DNA of 64,000 bases from the NCBI GenBank assembly GCA_000149225.2, contig CM000692.1:1178001-1242000 (forward strand). Direction: 5' to 3'. Under the pieces are notes generated by a model, which had not been told where the DNA came from, did no database searches, and worked only from the letters and a program-made list of their open reading frames with translations. The stretch is from Lachancea kluyveri NRRL Y-12651 (taxonomy: Eukaryota; Ascomycota; Saccharomycetes; Saccharomycetales; Saccharomycetaceae). Position 1 is the first letter of the stretch. The number at the start of each line of letters is the position of its first letter. Positions 39,419 through 48,507 of the stretch are shown here, in pieces. The position numbers and the translations under genes are program-made.

Positions 39419-41491
39419 CTATTTTACACCAGATACCAACTCTAATAGAACGTTTAACAGTGACGCTAGAGCCCACCAAAAACACATCAGAATGCCGACT
39501 TTTCTCAAATTCTGTTGAAAAAATGTGAATATATTTGATATGCCGCTGAATACCAGTATAAGTACCAATGACTGTATTAAAACTGCAACAGAAGACACAA
39601 TGAATTTTATGTCGACGCCATTTTCATGAAGTTCGACTGACCTGAAAATCCACCACCCAGAGCTCTGATCAGCATTAAAGAATATCATTGCAACAAGTCC
39701 ACTTAAACCAATGCCAATCATCGAATTGAGAAGGATACCACCGGAGCACGCTCCCAAGGAGATCGTAAAAAATTTTGAGGCTAGCTGGGACATATGTTCT
39801 TCACTACTAACTGGGAAGTTTTGGTACAACTTACACATCGCCACGTTAGCCATTAAATCGCTTATCGAGTTACCCCACGAAAAGATGGTAAGTCCTAGGA
39901 TAGCCTGGGAAATGCCAAGTGTTTTTTGGTATAGTTCGATAATTTCAATTAGGGTATTAGCTAACAAGGAAATCCACAATATTGAATTAACTATACCAAT
40001 GAGAATGAACACTTTGGAAACTATTTTTGTAAGGTTCATGATATCTTCTTTCGCATCCTCATTTCTTGAATCAGATGTCAGAGAAAAGGAGTTTAAATCT
40101 TTCACTTTTTTATGCAAAGAAATCACCATTGTAGAAAGAATCATGGACATGCAGCCAGGAATAAAAAAATAGAAATAGCGGAGCGGGAATCCGACTAAAG
40201 AGGATATGGTTAAGAAGGTGAAAAATGGAGAAATAAGGGATTGAATTAGAAGGAGGTAAAAAAAAATTCTACCCATAGATAGACTGGATGTGAGATCGTC
40301 ATACCGCAAAATATCGTCATGCTGAGGACAGCTGAGCCTCAACAAAACTATAAAAGGTGTCATCAAAACGGAAATCGTCTTTTTAATCCAAGACTCATCA
40401 CGAAAGCTTACCAAATGTGGCATGAATAGATACAGCGCTCCAGATTTGAGCCTACTCATCCTTCTTCGCAGCAAGCTCTTGTATCTTATAGGTTTGGGTA
40501 CAACATCTAGCGCTACAGAATCTGAGTTATCGTGGTATGGTCTAAAAGCAGGTGGTGCAGTTTGAGCAGGTAGATTATCAGTATACTCTTCACTTAAAGT
40601 GCCAGAACTTGGCTCAGTCGATGGCCTCTTTACTATGTCTTTCAAATGAGAATTCGTGCTCAAAGTTTTCAAAGATATGGCATCTTCATCGTTTTCAAGT
40701 GTCAGAGAACCTTCCAACATTGCTAGCAGGTTATTGTAATCCATAACGGTTAAAAGGCTTGGTTTAATACCAGATTTAGTTTCTGGAATGCCCAATAATG
40801 TCACATCGTCAGGGCTATCTGCATAATTCCAGAGCACGTTGGGCAATCCGGGGGTACTTTGTCCCACAGACGAGCTATATTGAACAGATGACTCCGCTTG
40901 TTGTGCGGTCGCATTGGATTCTGAATCTGTTGAGCCTTCTGAAAAAATCTTAATGAAGATGTAAACTGAATATACTGATAGCATCGTAAGACAATTGAGC
41001 ATGGAGACGTGATTTCTGACACAGACATACAAAACCATCAAGGTAGCAACGACAATAAACAAAAGATCACCAACAATATCATGACGCTGTTTACCACTAA
41101 TATCCAAGGTAATTGATGCCATTGTGATGAAAATTGCACCCTGGACCACACACAGGATAACACCGCAGGATCCTAGAACTTCGCCGACAGATAATGCAGC
41201 TGCATCGGATGAAGTCCAACTCATGAAGTTTGAGAATAAATCTGGTGAAGAATTACACCAGGAAAGTAGAATTGCCGCCAACACCCTTTTATGAGCTTTG
41301 CTTCCATCCCTGTTATTCGTAATATTAGCAACATTGGGGCAAAGGTAATCTGACGAACATATACCTAAAAGTACAAAACATATGCAAAGGTGTAGTGAAC
41401 TCAGTGTGACGAAGGAAGCACTCAAAGAGTCAGGGTTGTATAAAAATGAAGGATGTGTCAACCAAATCCAAAGACTTGTTGGTTCATCCAT
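39419..41491 (-). CDS. ECM27: Cation/calcium exchanger-like protein Ecm27
   Basis: 690 residues (725 in S. cerevisiae YJR106W). CaCA-superfamily membrane protein with two groups of transmembrane helices around a long acidic/Ser-rich cytosolic loop (about 190-360). The alpha-1 repeat is seen in AAILLSWCNSSPDLFSNFMS and the alpha-2 repeat in GLTIFSWGNSISDLMANVAM; the Asn/Ser/Asp residues of these repeats normally bind Ca or Na. It is believed to act in internal (ER or vacuolar) calcium handling. The gap to ERD2 is 227 bases. Confidence 0.93.
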   Translation of the reverse strand: MDEPTSLWIWLTHPSFLYNPDSLSASFVTLSSLHLCICFVLLGICSSDYLCPNVANITNNRDGSKAHKRVLAAILLSWCNSSPDLFSNFMSWTSSDAAALSVGEVLGSCGVILCVVQGAIFITMASITLDISGKQRHDIVGDLLFIVVATLMVLYVCVRNHVSMLNCLTMLSVYSVYIFIKIFSEGSTDSESNATAQQAESSVQYSSSVGQSTPGLPNVLWNYADSPDDVTLLGIPETKSGIKPSLLTVMDYNNLLAMLEGSLTLENDEDAISLKTLSTNSHLKDIVKRPSTEPSSGTLSEEYTDNLPAQTAPPAFRPYHDNSDSVALDVVPKPIRYKSLLRRRMSRLKSGALYLFMPHLVSFRDESWIKKTISVLMTPFIVLLRLSCPQHDDILRYDDLTSSLSMGRIFFYLLLIQSLISPFFTFLTISSLVGFPLRYFYFFIPGCMSMILSTMVISLHKKVKDLNSFSLTSDSRNEDAKEDIMNLTKIVSKVFILIGIVNSILWISLLANTLIEIIELYQKTLGISQAILGLTIFSWGNSISDLMANVAMCKLYQNFPVSSEEHMSQLASKFFTISLGACSGGILLNSMIGIGLSGLVAMIFFNADQSSGWWIFRSVELHENGVDIKFIVSSVAVLIQSLVLILVFSGISNIFTFFQQNLRKVGILMCFWWALASLLNVLLELVSGVK

Positions 41492-42220
41492 GGTATTACG
41501 ATGCCCTGATAATATATCACATCCAGTGGCTGGATTCCATTGGTAAAGAAATCAGGATTAGAAGAGGAACTAATGATTACCGTAAAGAAGTACGTGTGAA
41601 TGCATGCGAGCTCAGACGTGCGTAATGAGTAGTTCTTTTCGAGCAGACGTGCACAATGAGCTAAACCGATTCATTTTCTTTCGTGGCCGGGTTACGAAAA
41701 CCAGGTTAAAAATGAGTATCGCCTCAAATGGACCCAGGTTACAAGTGAGTATCGCGCCTCACTAACCGGATCACAGACCGATTCACAAACCAATTCAATT
41801 TTTTAACCCGGAAAAAAAAATACTCATTGTGCACGTCCGTTTTCAAGTCACATGGAAAAACGGAACGGTTAGTGAGTTAGTCTGTGATCTGGTCCGCATA
41901 GTAAGATACTTATTTTAACCCGATTCTCGTAACTCGGTCACCAAAAACAAATCGGGTTAACTTGTTGTGTACTTCCGAATATGAGAAATGGTGTTTTCTT
42001 ATACGGAGTTTTGAACAGTATACCATTTCTGGGCTTACAGTATATTTCAAACATCATTTTTCAAATAAAAAGACACAACAACTTATTACCATCGTCCTTT
42101 CTTCTTCTCGTTTTTTTTTTTTTTTGAACTCAAGTTTTCTTTACCGGTGGAATATCGACTAGATTAACCAGTATATACGTACTTTATATAAAGTCTACCT
42201 CACTTACATGCGCGTGGCGC
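41492..42220. other. Spacer ECM27 - ADO1 with repeat cluster
   Basis: 729 bp. Most of it (41613-41977) is the inverted-repeat element described separately; the remainder contains a T15 run near 42110 and TATA-like sequence. No gene. Confidence 0.7.
41613..41977. repeat. Dispersed intergenic repeat, copy 2 (nested inverted arrangement)
   Basis: The terminus-like 17-mer CAGACGTGCACAATGAG at 41644 is repeated inverted at 41823-41839 (CTCATTGTGCACGTCCG). Related forms occur at 41613 (CAGACGTGCGTAATGAG) and inverted at 41961-41977. Inside, CACTAACCGGATCACAGACC (41760) is the inverted counterpart of the GGTTAGTGAG...GTCTGTGATCTGGT segment at 41868-41893, and TAACCCG/CGGGTTA and GAGTATCG motifs recur. 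The right half (41843-41930) aligns with copy 1 at 13343-13430. Two overlapping units in opposite orientation seem to be present. No ORF. Confidence 0.65.
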
Positions 42221-43246
42221 CTAGGCTTGGTATTCTAACTTCTTAGATGGAAAGGAGGGACCGACTTCTTGGATGGACAAGGAAGCTAGCCATTGACCCA
42301 TGTCAATAGCAGTTTCCAGCGATTTGCCTTGGGTTAGACCAGCCACGAAGCCACCGGCGAACGCGTCACCGGCACCGTTAGTGTCAACGATCTTCTCTTT
42401 AGGCAATGCCTTGACAGGGTAGGTAGATTCACCCTTAGAAGAGACAACGATGGTTGGTTCTAAACCGTGAGTAAAGATAACGGTTCTGTCGGTGGAGTCG
42501 CCAACGATATGCTTGGCGATAGAAGCCAAGTCTTCTTTGTCGCAGGTTAAACCGAAAGATTCAGCATATGCGGCAGCTTCAGATTCATTAGCGATCACAA
42601 TAGTAGTGTATGGCAAGACTTGTTCCAAAGCAGCCTTGAAGAACTGTGGAATGAATGGAGCACTCAAGTTCAAGATAAATGGCTTACCAGTTTCTTGGGC
42701 ATGCTTACCTAGCTTAGCAATAGCTTCTGGAGAAACAGTCAAGTGGAAACCACCAACGTAGAATAGTTGAGCGGACTCAACTTGAGACCAGTGCTTATCC
42801 AAATGTGCTGGCTTGAAGTGGTTAGCAGCACCTAAGTCGGTGACTAAAGATCTATCGTGACCAGTAATCAAAGCAGCACACTTACCAGTACCAATCTCTG
42901 GAGTAACCTGGTACATGGACACGACACCAGCAGCATCATTTTCTGCTAATAGCTTTGCAGAAAACTTGTCATTACCGACAGAGCCGAAGTAACCCACTTG
43001 GCCTTTACCCAAGACGTAAGCAGCACCTCTAGCAGTGTTTTGAGCAGCACCACCAGCAACAAATTTGACATCTGGGAACTCCAAAAGTTCGTCAAAAATA
43101 GCCATCTTAGGGTCATTGGAGGCAGCATCAACCAAGATGGCATCGTTGGCCTTCAAGGAGTACTTGGCCAGATATTCAGCAGTGACAGTGGCTTGGTAGT
43201 CTAGTAATGGATTACCTAGACAGATTAACTTGGGAGATTCAGACAT
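42221..43246 (-). CDS. ADO1: Adenosine kinase
   Basis: 341 residues from ATG 43246 (MSESPKLICLGNPLLDYQAT), matching the 340 of S. cerevisiae Ado1 (YJR105W). PfkB-family ribokinase fold: GGAAQNTARGAAYVLG and YFGSVGNDKFSAKLL near the N-terminus and the catalytic/ATP motif DTNGAGDAFAGGFVAG. It phosphorylates adenosine to AMP, clearing the adenosine released by S-adenosylhomocysteine hydrolysis. The frame is open with an ATG 64 codons upstream (43438), giving a Arg/Ser/Thr-rich, targeting-like extension. Because a Cbf1 TCACGTG (43363) lies inside that extension, the short form is preferred. Confidence 0.96.
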   Translation of the reverse strand: MSESPKLICLGNPLLDYQATVTAEYLAKYSLKANDAILVDAASNDPKMAIFDELLEFPDVKFVAGGAAQNTARGAAYVLGKGQVGYFGSVGNDKFSAKLLAENDAAGVVSMYQVTPEIGTGKCAALITGHDRSLVTDLGAANHFKPAHLDKHWSQVESAQLFYVGGFHLTVSPEAIAKLGKHAQETGKPFILNLSAPFIPQFFKAALEQVLPYTTIVIANESEAAAYAESFGLTCDKEDLASIAKHIVGDSTDRTVIFTHGLEPTIVVSSKGESTYPVKALPKEKIVDTNGAGDAFAGGFVAGLTQGKSLETAIDMGQWLASLSIQEVGPSFPSKKLEYQA

Positions 43247-43362
43247 TTTCAATTGTATTTGTTCCTGGATGTTGTAGTGGGTACGTTGCTGAACCAGTGT
43301 CGTCGAAGTGAAAAATCTTGTAATTTTTGCATGTGAACGAGCTAAGTCGGGAGGAAAAAAGG

Positions 43363-43369
43363 TCACGTG
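43363..43369. promoter_or_regulatory. Cbf1 site (TCACGTG) upstream of ADO1
   Basis: TCACGTG about 120 bases before the ADO1 ATG at 43246. Cbf1 with Met4 controls the sulphur/methyl cycle in yeast, to which adenosine kinase belongs. The match is sequence-based, the role inferred. Confidence 0.6.
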
Positions 43370-43605
43370 CCTGAAATTCTTCAACAAAGTACATGCACGG
43401 TGGTTCTTCGTATACTGCAGTGGCCGTAGTAAGCTCATTATGTAAGTAGATTTTTGTTGAACGAATTAACTCTTCGAAGCGTGTACAGAAGTTTATATAT
43501 GTTTGTTTTACGTCCCACTTTTGTCCGAGTAAAATTAACTACGTTTCCGACACACTTGCAGAATCCCTTTGTACATCTTTCAAACAAACACGCAGCGTTT
43601 CCAAA

Positions 43606-44424
43606 ATGAACGATCCATTGCTGAAACTATCTTTGTTCAGACACAGTGACAACTTGTATTTGGTGCATCTACACGAAATCGTACTCTCCTTCGTGTTTTA
43701 CCAGTTCATTCTGTATCCAATTATCGCACCATGGTTGAATAGATTGTTCTTTGGTAAGCATTACACTGAGCTCGAAAGCCGCAAGACGAAATTGAACTTT
43801 GATATACACACGGTCTCCATGTTCCAATGTATTCTGTCTTTAGTGTTGATCTATCCAATCCTATTTACTCCCCTGTCTTTGAATATTGCAACCTACTACG
43901 ATCCTTATTCCTCTTTGGTCTCCTCATTAACTATGGGATACTTCATGTGGGATTTGTGTGTCTGCTTAAGACATTTTTCCCTATTTGGTGTTGGGTTCCT
44001 GGGTCATGCTTGTGCTTCATTGTTTGTGTTTTACTCTACTCTAAGGCCATTCTGCCAATCTTGGGTCGGGAAGTTTTTGATCTTCGAAGCCAGCACCCCA
44101 TTTGTCAACATCAATTGGTATATTTCCCAATTGTCTCGCACCTCTTCAAAACCAGTGGTGCCAGCTTGGTTTAATGTGTTAAACGGTATTTTATTGATTG
44201 GTGTTTTCTTTTTAGTACGTATTGTTTGGGGGTTCACTGCAATTTTGTTACTACTTCGTGAAATGTGGAAAGTCTGGGACCAATTGCCCCAGTGGTTGTT
44301 ACTAAGCATTATTGGTATCAATATTTTACTAGATTCCTTGAACGTATTTTGGTTGTCCAAGATGATCAAGATTGCCAAGAAATTGGCCTCTGGAAACTCT
44401 TCAGGGAGTGGTAAAAGAGAATAA
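43606..44424 (+). CDS. TDA4: TLC-domain membrane protein Tda4
   Basis: 272 residues (279 in S. cerevisiae YJR116W). Several membrane helices over a TRAM/LAG1/CLN8-type domain: LHEIVLSFVFYQFILYPIIA, TMGYFMWDLCVCLRHFSLFG, FGVGFLGHACASLFVFY, PFVNINWYISQLSRT and IGVFFLVRIVWGFTAILLLL. There is a basic C-terminus (KIAKKLASGNSSGSGKRE). No enzymatic function is established for Tda4; TLC relatives act in lipid or ceramide metabolism. It starts 168 bases from the ADO1 open frame and is divergent from it. Confidence 0.9.
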   Translation: MNDPLLKLSLFRHSDNLYLVHLHEIVLSFVFYQFILYPIIAPWLNRLFFGKHYTELESRKTKLNFDIHTVSMFQCILSLVLIYPILFTPLSLNIATYYDPYSSLVSSLTMGYFMWDLCVCLRHFSLFGVGFLGHACASLFVFYSTLRPFCQSWVGKFLIFEASTPFVNINWYISQLSRTSSKPVVPAWFNVLNGILLIGVFFLVRIVWGFTAILLLLREMWKVWDQLPQWLLLSIIGINILLDSLNVFWLSKMIKIAKKLASGNSSGSGKRE

Positions 44425-45197
44425 GTGTAAAAGTGGTGCGATAAATCAGAAACTCCTGTATAATCAGATAGTTTTGGCACACCTATAGATTGCCTGATGC
44501 ACTGATCACGTGAATAACGTCTAACAGTGTTTTCAACAAAACTTGTTGGGATGGTTGGGTTACATCAAGCGACACGAAAAGAGCTTGGTTGCAGATACCA
44601 AATGCTATATACAGTACATGCTATATTACCTCTACCGTCGTGGGTAGGAAAAAAAAAACAACGTACACATCGTACTATTACCGTGTTAGCGATTTCTGTT
44701 CTTTCATTTTTTTTTTTATTTATTTCTTTACTTCCTCATTCATCTTGCTCTCTAAAGTAAGAGGCAAATTGGTCTATCAATACACAATTGAGCTGTATGC
44801 TGATTCGAAGTTTATAGTGGCGTCTTCACGAATACTTCTAACTCACGGACTTAACACCCTGCAGCATGGAGATAACTTTTATTTTCAAGTACGTATTTTG
44901 CAGCTTGTTATATCTCTTGAAAAATTTCTGTAGAAAAATCAGTAAAGCCACGGGGAAGTGGACGTCGATAGCATCTAAAACCTTCTACTATGCGTTCTCA
45001 TTATGGAGGTCATCACTCTTTTACTCGACTTCAGTTTCATAACTGTCTTCAACGTAAATAGTCAGGGTAACTTTTCTCAGTATGGAAGATTGATGTCCTT
45101 TTTTTCTCTCTCTCCAGACCCTATCCATCTCCATACGTGTTGTTTCTCGCAAAGTCGCATAAAGATCTAACAGGTATAAGGAAGGAAAGTAAAAGTC
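44425..45197. other. Spacer TDA4 - STE24
   Basis: 773 bp. A TCACGTG occurs at about 44506. Open frames of about 80-110 codons (44527-44930) begin with non-ATG codons or resemble nothing. No RNA gene recognised. Confidence 0.55.
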
Positions 45198-46565
45198 ATG
45201 AAGCTCATTGATACTCTTCAAACTCTTCTTGATAAACCGAATATCCCATGGAAGGCTATTATCACAGCCTTTTCCGTTGCACAATTCTCTTTCGAAACGT
45301 ATTTGACCTACCGTCAGTACAAAACGTTGGCTAGCAAGAAATTGCCACCTGTCTTGGAAGGCGAAATTGACAAAGAAACCTTTGAAAAGTCCGAAGAGTA
45401 TTCGCGCGCCAAAGCCAAGTTTTCTATCTTTTCCAACATTTACAGTTTGATTCAGAACTTGTGCTTTATTAAGTTTGACATCTTTCCCCGTCTATGGCAT
45501 GTAGGTGTCTCCTTGGCCCATGTGATTCCCGTCAAATTTATTGAAATGTCAACAATTGCTCAAAGTCTGTACTTTTTAACTGTTTTGTCCAACTTATCCA
45601 CCGTTTTGACCTTGCCACTCACTTATTATCAGCACTTTGTCCTAGAGGAAAGATTTGGTTTTAACAAGTTGACCTTAAAGTTATGGCTTAGCGATATGGT
45701 CAAGAGCACGTTGTTGTCTGCTGGTATCGGTATGCCTATCCTATACTTATTCCTAAAGATTTTTGAGAAATTCCCTTCAAATTTCTTGTGGTATGTTTGC
45801 ATTTTTATCTTGGTGATTCAAGTTCTAGCTTTAACCATAATCCCCGTTTTTATTATGCCGCTATTCAACAAGTTTACACCATTAGAAGACGGCGAATTAA
45901 AAAGTTCCATTGAAGCGTTGGCTAAGAAGGTTGGCTTCCCATTGGATAAGATCTTTGTCGTCGATGGCTCTAAGAGATCATCTCATTCAAACGCCTACTT
46001 TACAGGTTTACCATTTACGAGCAAGCGTATTGTTTTGTACGATACTTTAGTCAAGGACAGCTCTGTCGATGAGATCACTGCTGTGTTGGCCCACGAAATC
46101 GGCCACTGGCAACATGACCATTTGTTACGTATGTTGGCATTCAGCGAGTTCCACATCTTTTTCATCTTCTCCTTGTTCACCGCTGCTTACCAAAATACCT
46201 CTCTGTACAATGCCTTTGGATTTTTCGTTGGCGAGGCTTCCTCCAAGTCTACTAGAGTCGTCGTCACTCCAGAGTTCCCAATTATAATTGGTTTCATGTT
46301 GTTCAACGATTTGTTGCAACCTTTGGACTGCGCCATGAACTTTTTGATTCATTTGGTTTCAAGATTCCATGAATATCAAGCTGATGCTTACGCTAACGGC
46401 CTAGGCTATGCTAATAACTTGGCTCGTGCTTTAATCAACTTGCAAATCAAAAATCTATCCACCATGAACGTTGATCCATTATACTCGAGTTACCACTATT
46501 CCCATCCAACTTTAGCTGAGAGATTAACTGCTTTGAATTATGTCAGCGAAAAAAAGAACGAATGA
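45198..46565 (+). CDS. STE24: CAAX prenyl protease 1 (Ste24)
   Basis: 455 residues (453 in S. cerevisiae YJR117W). ER membrane zinc metalloprotease with seven predicted helices. The zinc motif HEIGH lies at residues 299-303 (AVLAHEIGHWQHDH), with the downstream glutamate in SRFHEYQADAYANGLG. Upstream, GSKRSSHSNAYFTGLPFTSK is the conserved family signature. Ste24 removes the last three residues of farnesylated a-factor precursor and then makes the first N-terminal cut; it also clears blocked translocons. Confidence 0.97.
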   Translation: MKLIDTLQTLLDKPNIPWKAIITAFSVAQFSFETYLTYRQYKTLASKKLPPVLEGEIDKETFEKSEEYSRAKAKFSIFSNIYSLIQNLCFIKFDIFPRLWHVGVSLAHVIPVKFIEMSTIAQSLYFLTVLSNLSTVLTLPLTYYQHFVLEERFGFNKLTLKLWLSDMVKSTLLSAGIGMPILYLFLKIFEKFPSNFLWYVCIFILVIQVLALTIIPVFIMPLFNKFTPLEDGELKSSIEALAKKVGFPLDKIFVVDGSKRSSHSNAYFTGLPFTSKRIVLYDTLVKDSSVDEITAVLAHEIGHWQHDHLLRMLAFSEFHIFFIFSLFTAAYQNTSLYNAFGFFVGEASSKSTRVVVTPEFPIIIGFMLFNDLLQPLDCAMNFLIHLVSRFHEYQADAYANGLGYANNLARALINLQIKNLSTMNVDPLYSSYHYSHPTLAERLTALNYVSEKKNE

Positions 46566-46760
46566 GGTTTTTGCACCATACATCTACTACTTTCTAGATA
46601 GACAAACAAAGTAACTCATTTTTATTCAATTTTGCATATTTCAACTTTCATACACCTTTTCCGGCAAAGAGTATTCCATTTGGGAATATGTGTAATATCA
46701 TTATATACGCATAAAACTCATATTCTTACCTTTTCAAAATACGGAGCCCTTTTCCTGAAA

Positions 46761-46769
46761 TTTGCCACC
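46761..46769 (-). promoter_or_regulatory. PACE box (Rpn4 site) for RPN3
   Basis: TTTGCCACC, the exact reverse complement of GGTGGCAAA, 54 bases before the RPN3 ATG. The same 9-mer as before PRE7, so both proteasome genes of the window share it. Confidence 0.85.
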
Positions 46770-46822
46770 GAGAAAAGAATAGCTTTGGTTAAACAAAACG
46801 TATTAAAACAGCAAAACTAATA

Positions 46823-48328
46823 ATGACTTCTGACCTAATGGAAGTTGATTCTGCTCCTCTGAAGGAGCCGCAATTTAAGGAGCAATCCGCTGTGGAAGAG
46901 CTCGTTCAGGTATGCCGTGAGATCTCTAAAGCCACCGTTACTTTGGATTCCCGGTTTGTCTGGAAACCTTTAAGGGAGTTGAGCGTATTAAGAACCAAAT
47001 TGAATAAAGAAACTTTATCCATTTTAGTAAACCTATTATACCCAGACACCTCAGATTTCAAAGTACCTCTGTTGAAGGTTATCAACGATAATCAGAAATC
47101 TCATGTAGAAGATGCCGATTCCTTCAGGGGGAAGTATCCAGTGGACTTTTATCAATTGACTGCTAGTGGTGGGGTCGAATTATCTGCTGAATTGAACAGT
47201 TTTGTTCACTTGCTAGTCCAGTTGTTTCTACTAGAAGCTGGTCACACAGAGAAACTGGATTCATTTAATAAGCAGATTGTGATTCCAAAAATCTTGAACC
47301 TATACAATAATCGTACTTTGGACTTAGTCAATGCCAAACTATGGTTCTATATTGCCAGAGCCAAGGAAATTCTAGGCAATACCCATGACAACTTACTTCG
47401 TTCTGAAATGATCAAGTTTTTGAGAACCGCTACTTTGAAACACGATAATGAAACGAGAGCTATGTTGACTACATTGATCCTAAGAGACTTTCTAAGCTGC
47501 GGTGAGGTTGAAATAGCTTGTGATTTTGTTGGAAAAGCCGAATTCCCTGTTAGTAATGAAGTATCCAGTCCACTAGAGGCGCGTTACTACTTTTATCTAT
47601 CTAAGATCAATGCTATCCAATTAGATTATTCCACAGCAAATGAATATGTCATCGCAGCTATCAGAAAGGCTCCAAACACCACCAATAGCCTGGGTTTCTT
47701 ACAACAAGCCAATAAGTTGCATTGTGTTATTGACTTGTTAATGGGTGACATCCCCGAACTTTCATTCTTCCATCAAAAAGGTATGGAAAGATCTTTACTA
47801 CCATACTATCACTTAACAAATGCTGTAAAATTGGGTGATTTGAATAAATTTACATCCACAATTTCAAAATTCAAACAACAGCTAATCCGTGATGGAAACT
47901 ATCAGCTATGTGTGAGATTAAGATCCAACGTTATTAAAACGGGTATCAGAATAATCTCTTTGACCTATAAAAAGATTTCGTTGAAAGATATTTGTCTGAG
48001 GTTACATCTAGATTCTGAGCAGTCAGTAGAATACATGGTGTCCAGAGCCATCAGAGATGGCGTTATTGAGGCCAAAATTTATCATGAAGAAGGGTACATT
48101 GAAACTAGTGAACTATTGAATGTCTACGGAACACAACAGCCACAACAAGTATTTGATGAAAGAATCAAATTCGTGAGTCAGTTGCACGATGAGTCTGTTA
48201 CCGCAATGAGATATCCGGATGATAAGAATAACAAGAACAAAAACAAAGGCGCTTCCCCAGATGATGAATTGGAGGAACTCATTGATTTATCTGATATAGA
48301 TGAAGACGTCCTAGGTGATTTTTACTAG
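46823..48328 (+). CDS. RPN3: 26S proteasome lid subunit Rpn3
   Basis: 501 residues (523 in S. cerevisiae YER021W). Helical repeats in the middle (LNLYNNRTLDLVNAKLWFYI, LEARYYFYLSKINAIQLDYS) lead to a PCI domain at about 330-430 (SLTYKKISLKDICLRLHLDS, VEYMVSRAIRDGVIEAKIYH) and a Lys/Asn-rich, acidic tail (IDLSDIDEDVLGDFY). Rpn3 is a scaffold of the regulatory-particle lid. A PACE box lies upstream. Confidence 0.95.
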   Translation: MTSDLMEVDSAPLKEPQFKEQSAVEELVQVCREISKATVTLDSRFVWKPLRELSVLRTKLNKETLSILVNLLYPDTSDFKVPLLKVINDNQKSHVEDADSFRGKYPVDFYQLTASGGVELSAELNSFVHLLVQLFLLEAGHTEKLDSFNKQIVIPKILNLYNNRTLDLVNAKLWFYIARAKEILGNTHDNLLRSEMIKFLRTATLKHDNETRAMLTTLILRDFLSCGEVEIACDFVGKAEFPVSNEVSSPLEARYYFYLSKINAIQLDYSTANEYVIAAIRKAPNTTNSLGFLQQANKLHCVIDLLMGDIPELSFFHQKGMERSLLPYYHLTNAVKLGDLNKFTSTISKFKQQLIRDGNYQLCVRLRSNVIKTGIRIISLTYKKISLKDICLRLHLDSEQSVEYMVSRAIRDGVIEAKIYHEEGYIETSELLNVYGTQQPQQVFDERIKFVSQLHDESVTAMRYPDDKNNKNKNKGASPDDELEELIDLSDIDEDVLGDFY

Positions 48329-48507
48329 ATTATACATAGTGTATGTACTTACTAGCCGATTTGTAATGTTAATTTGCAAGGTTTTTAATCTATCGTCTGA
48401 CATGACTTAATCAAATGTAGATCGCTACAAATTAAAACGTTAGAAGCTCTTTAATAGACATCAGTCCTCAGGCGGTTGAGGTCAGAGGAGAGTCGTAACT
48501 AACATCA

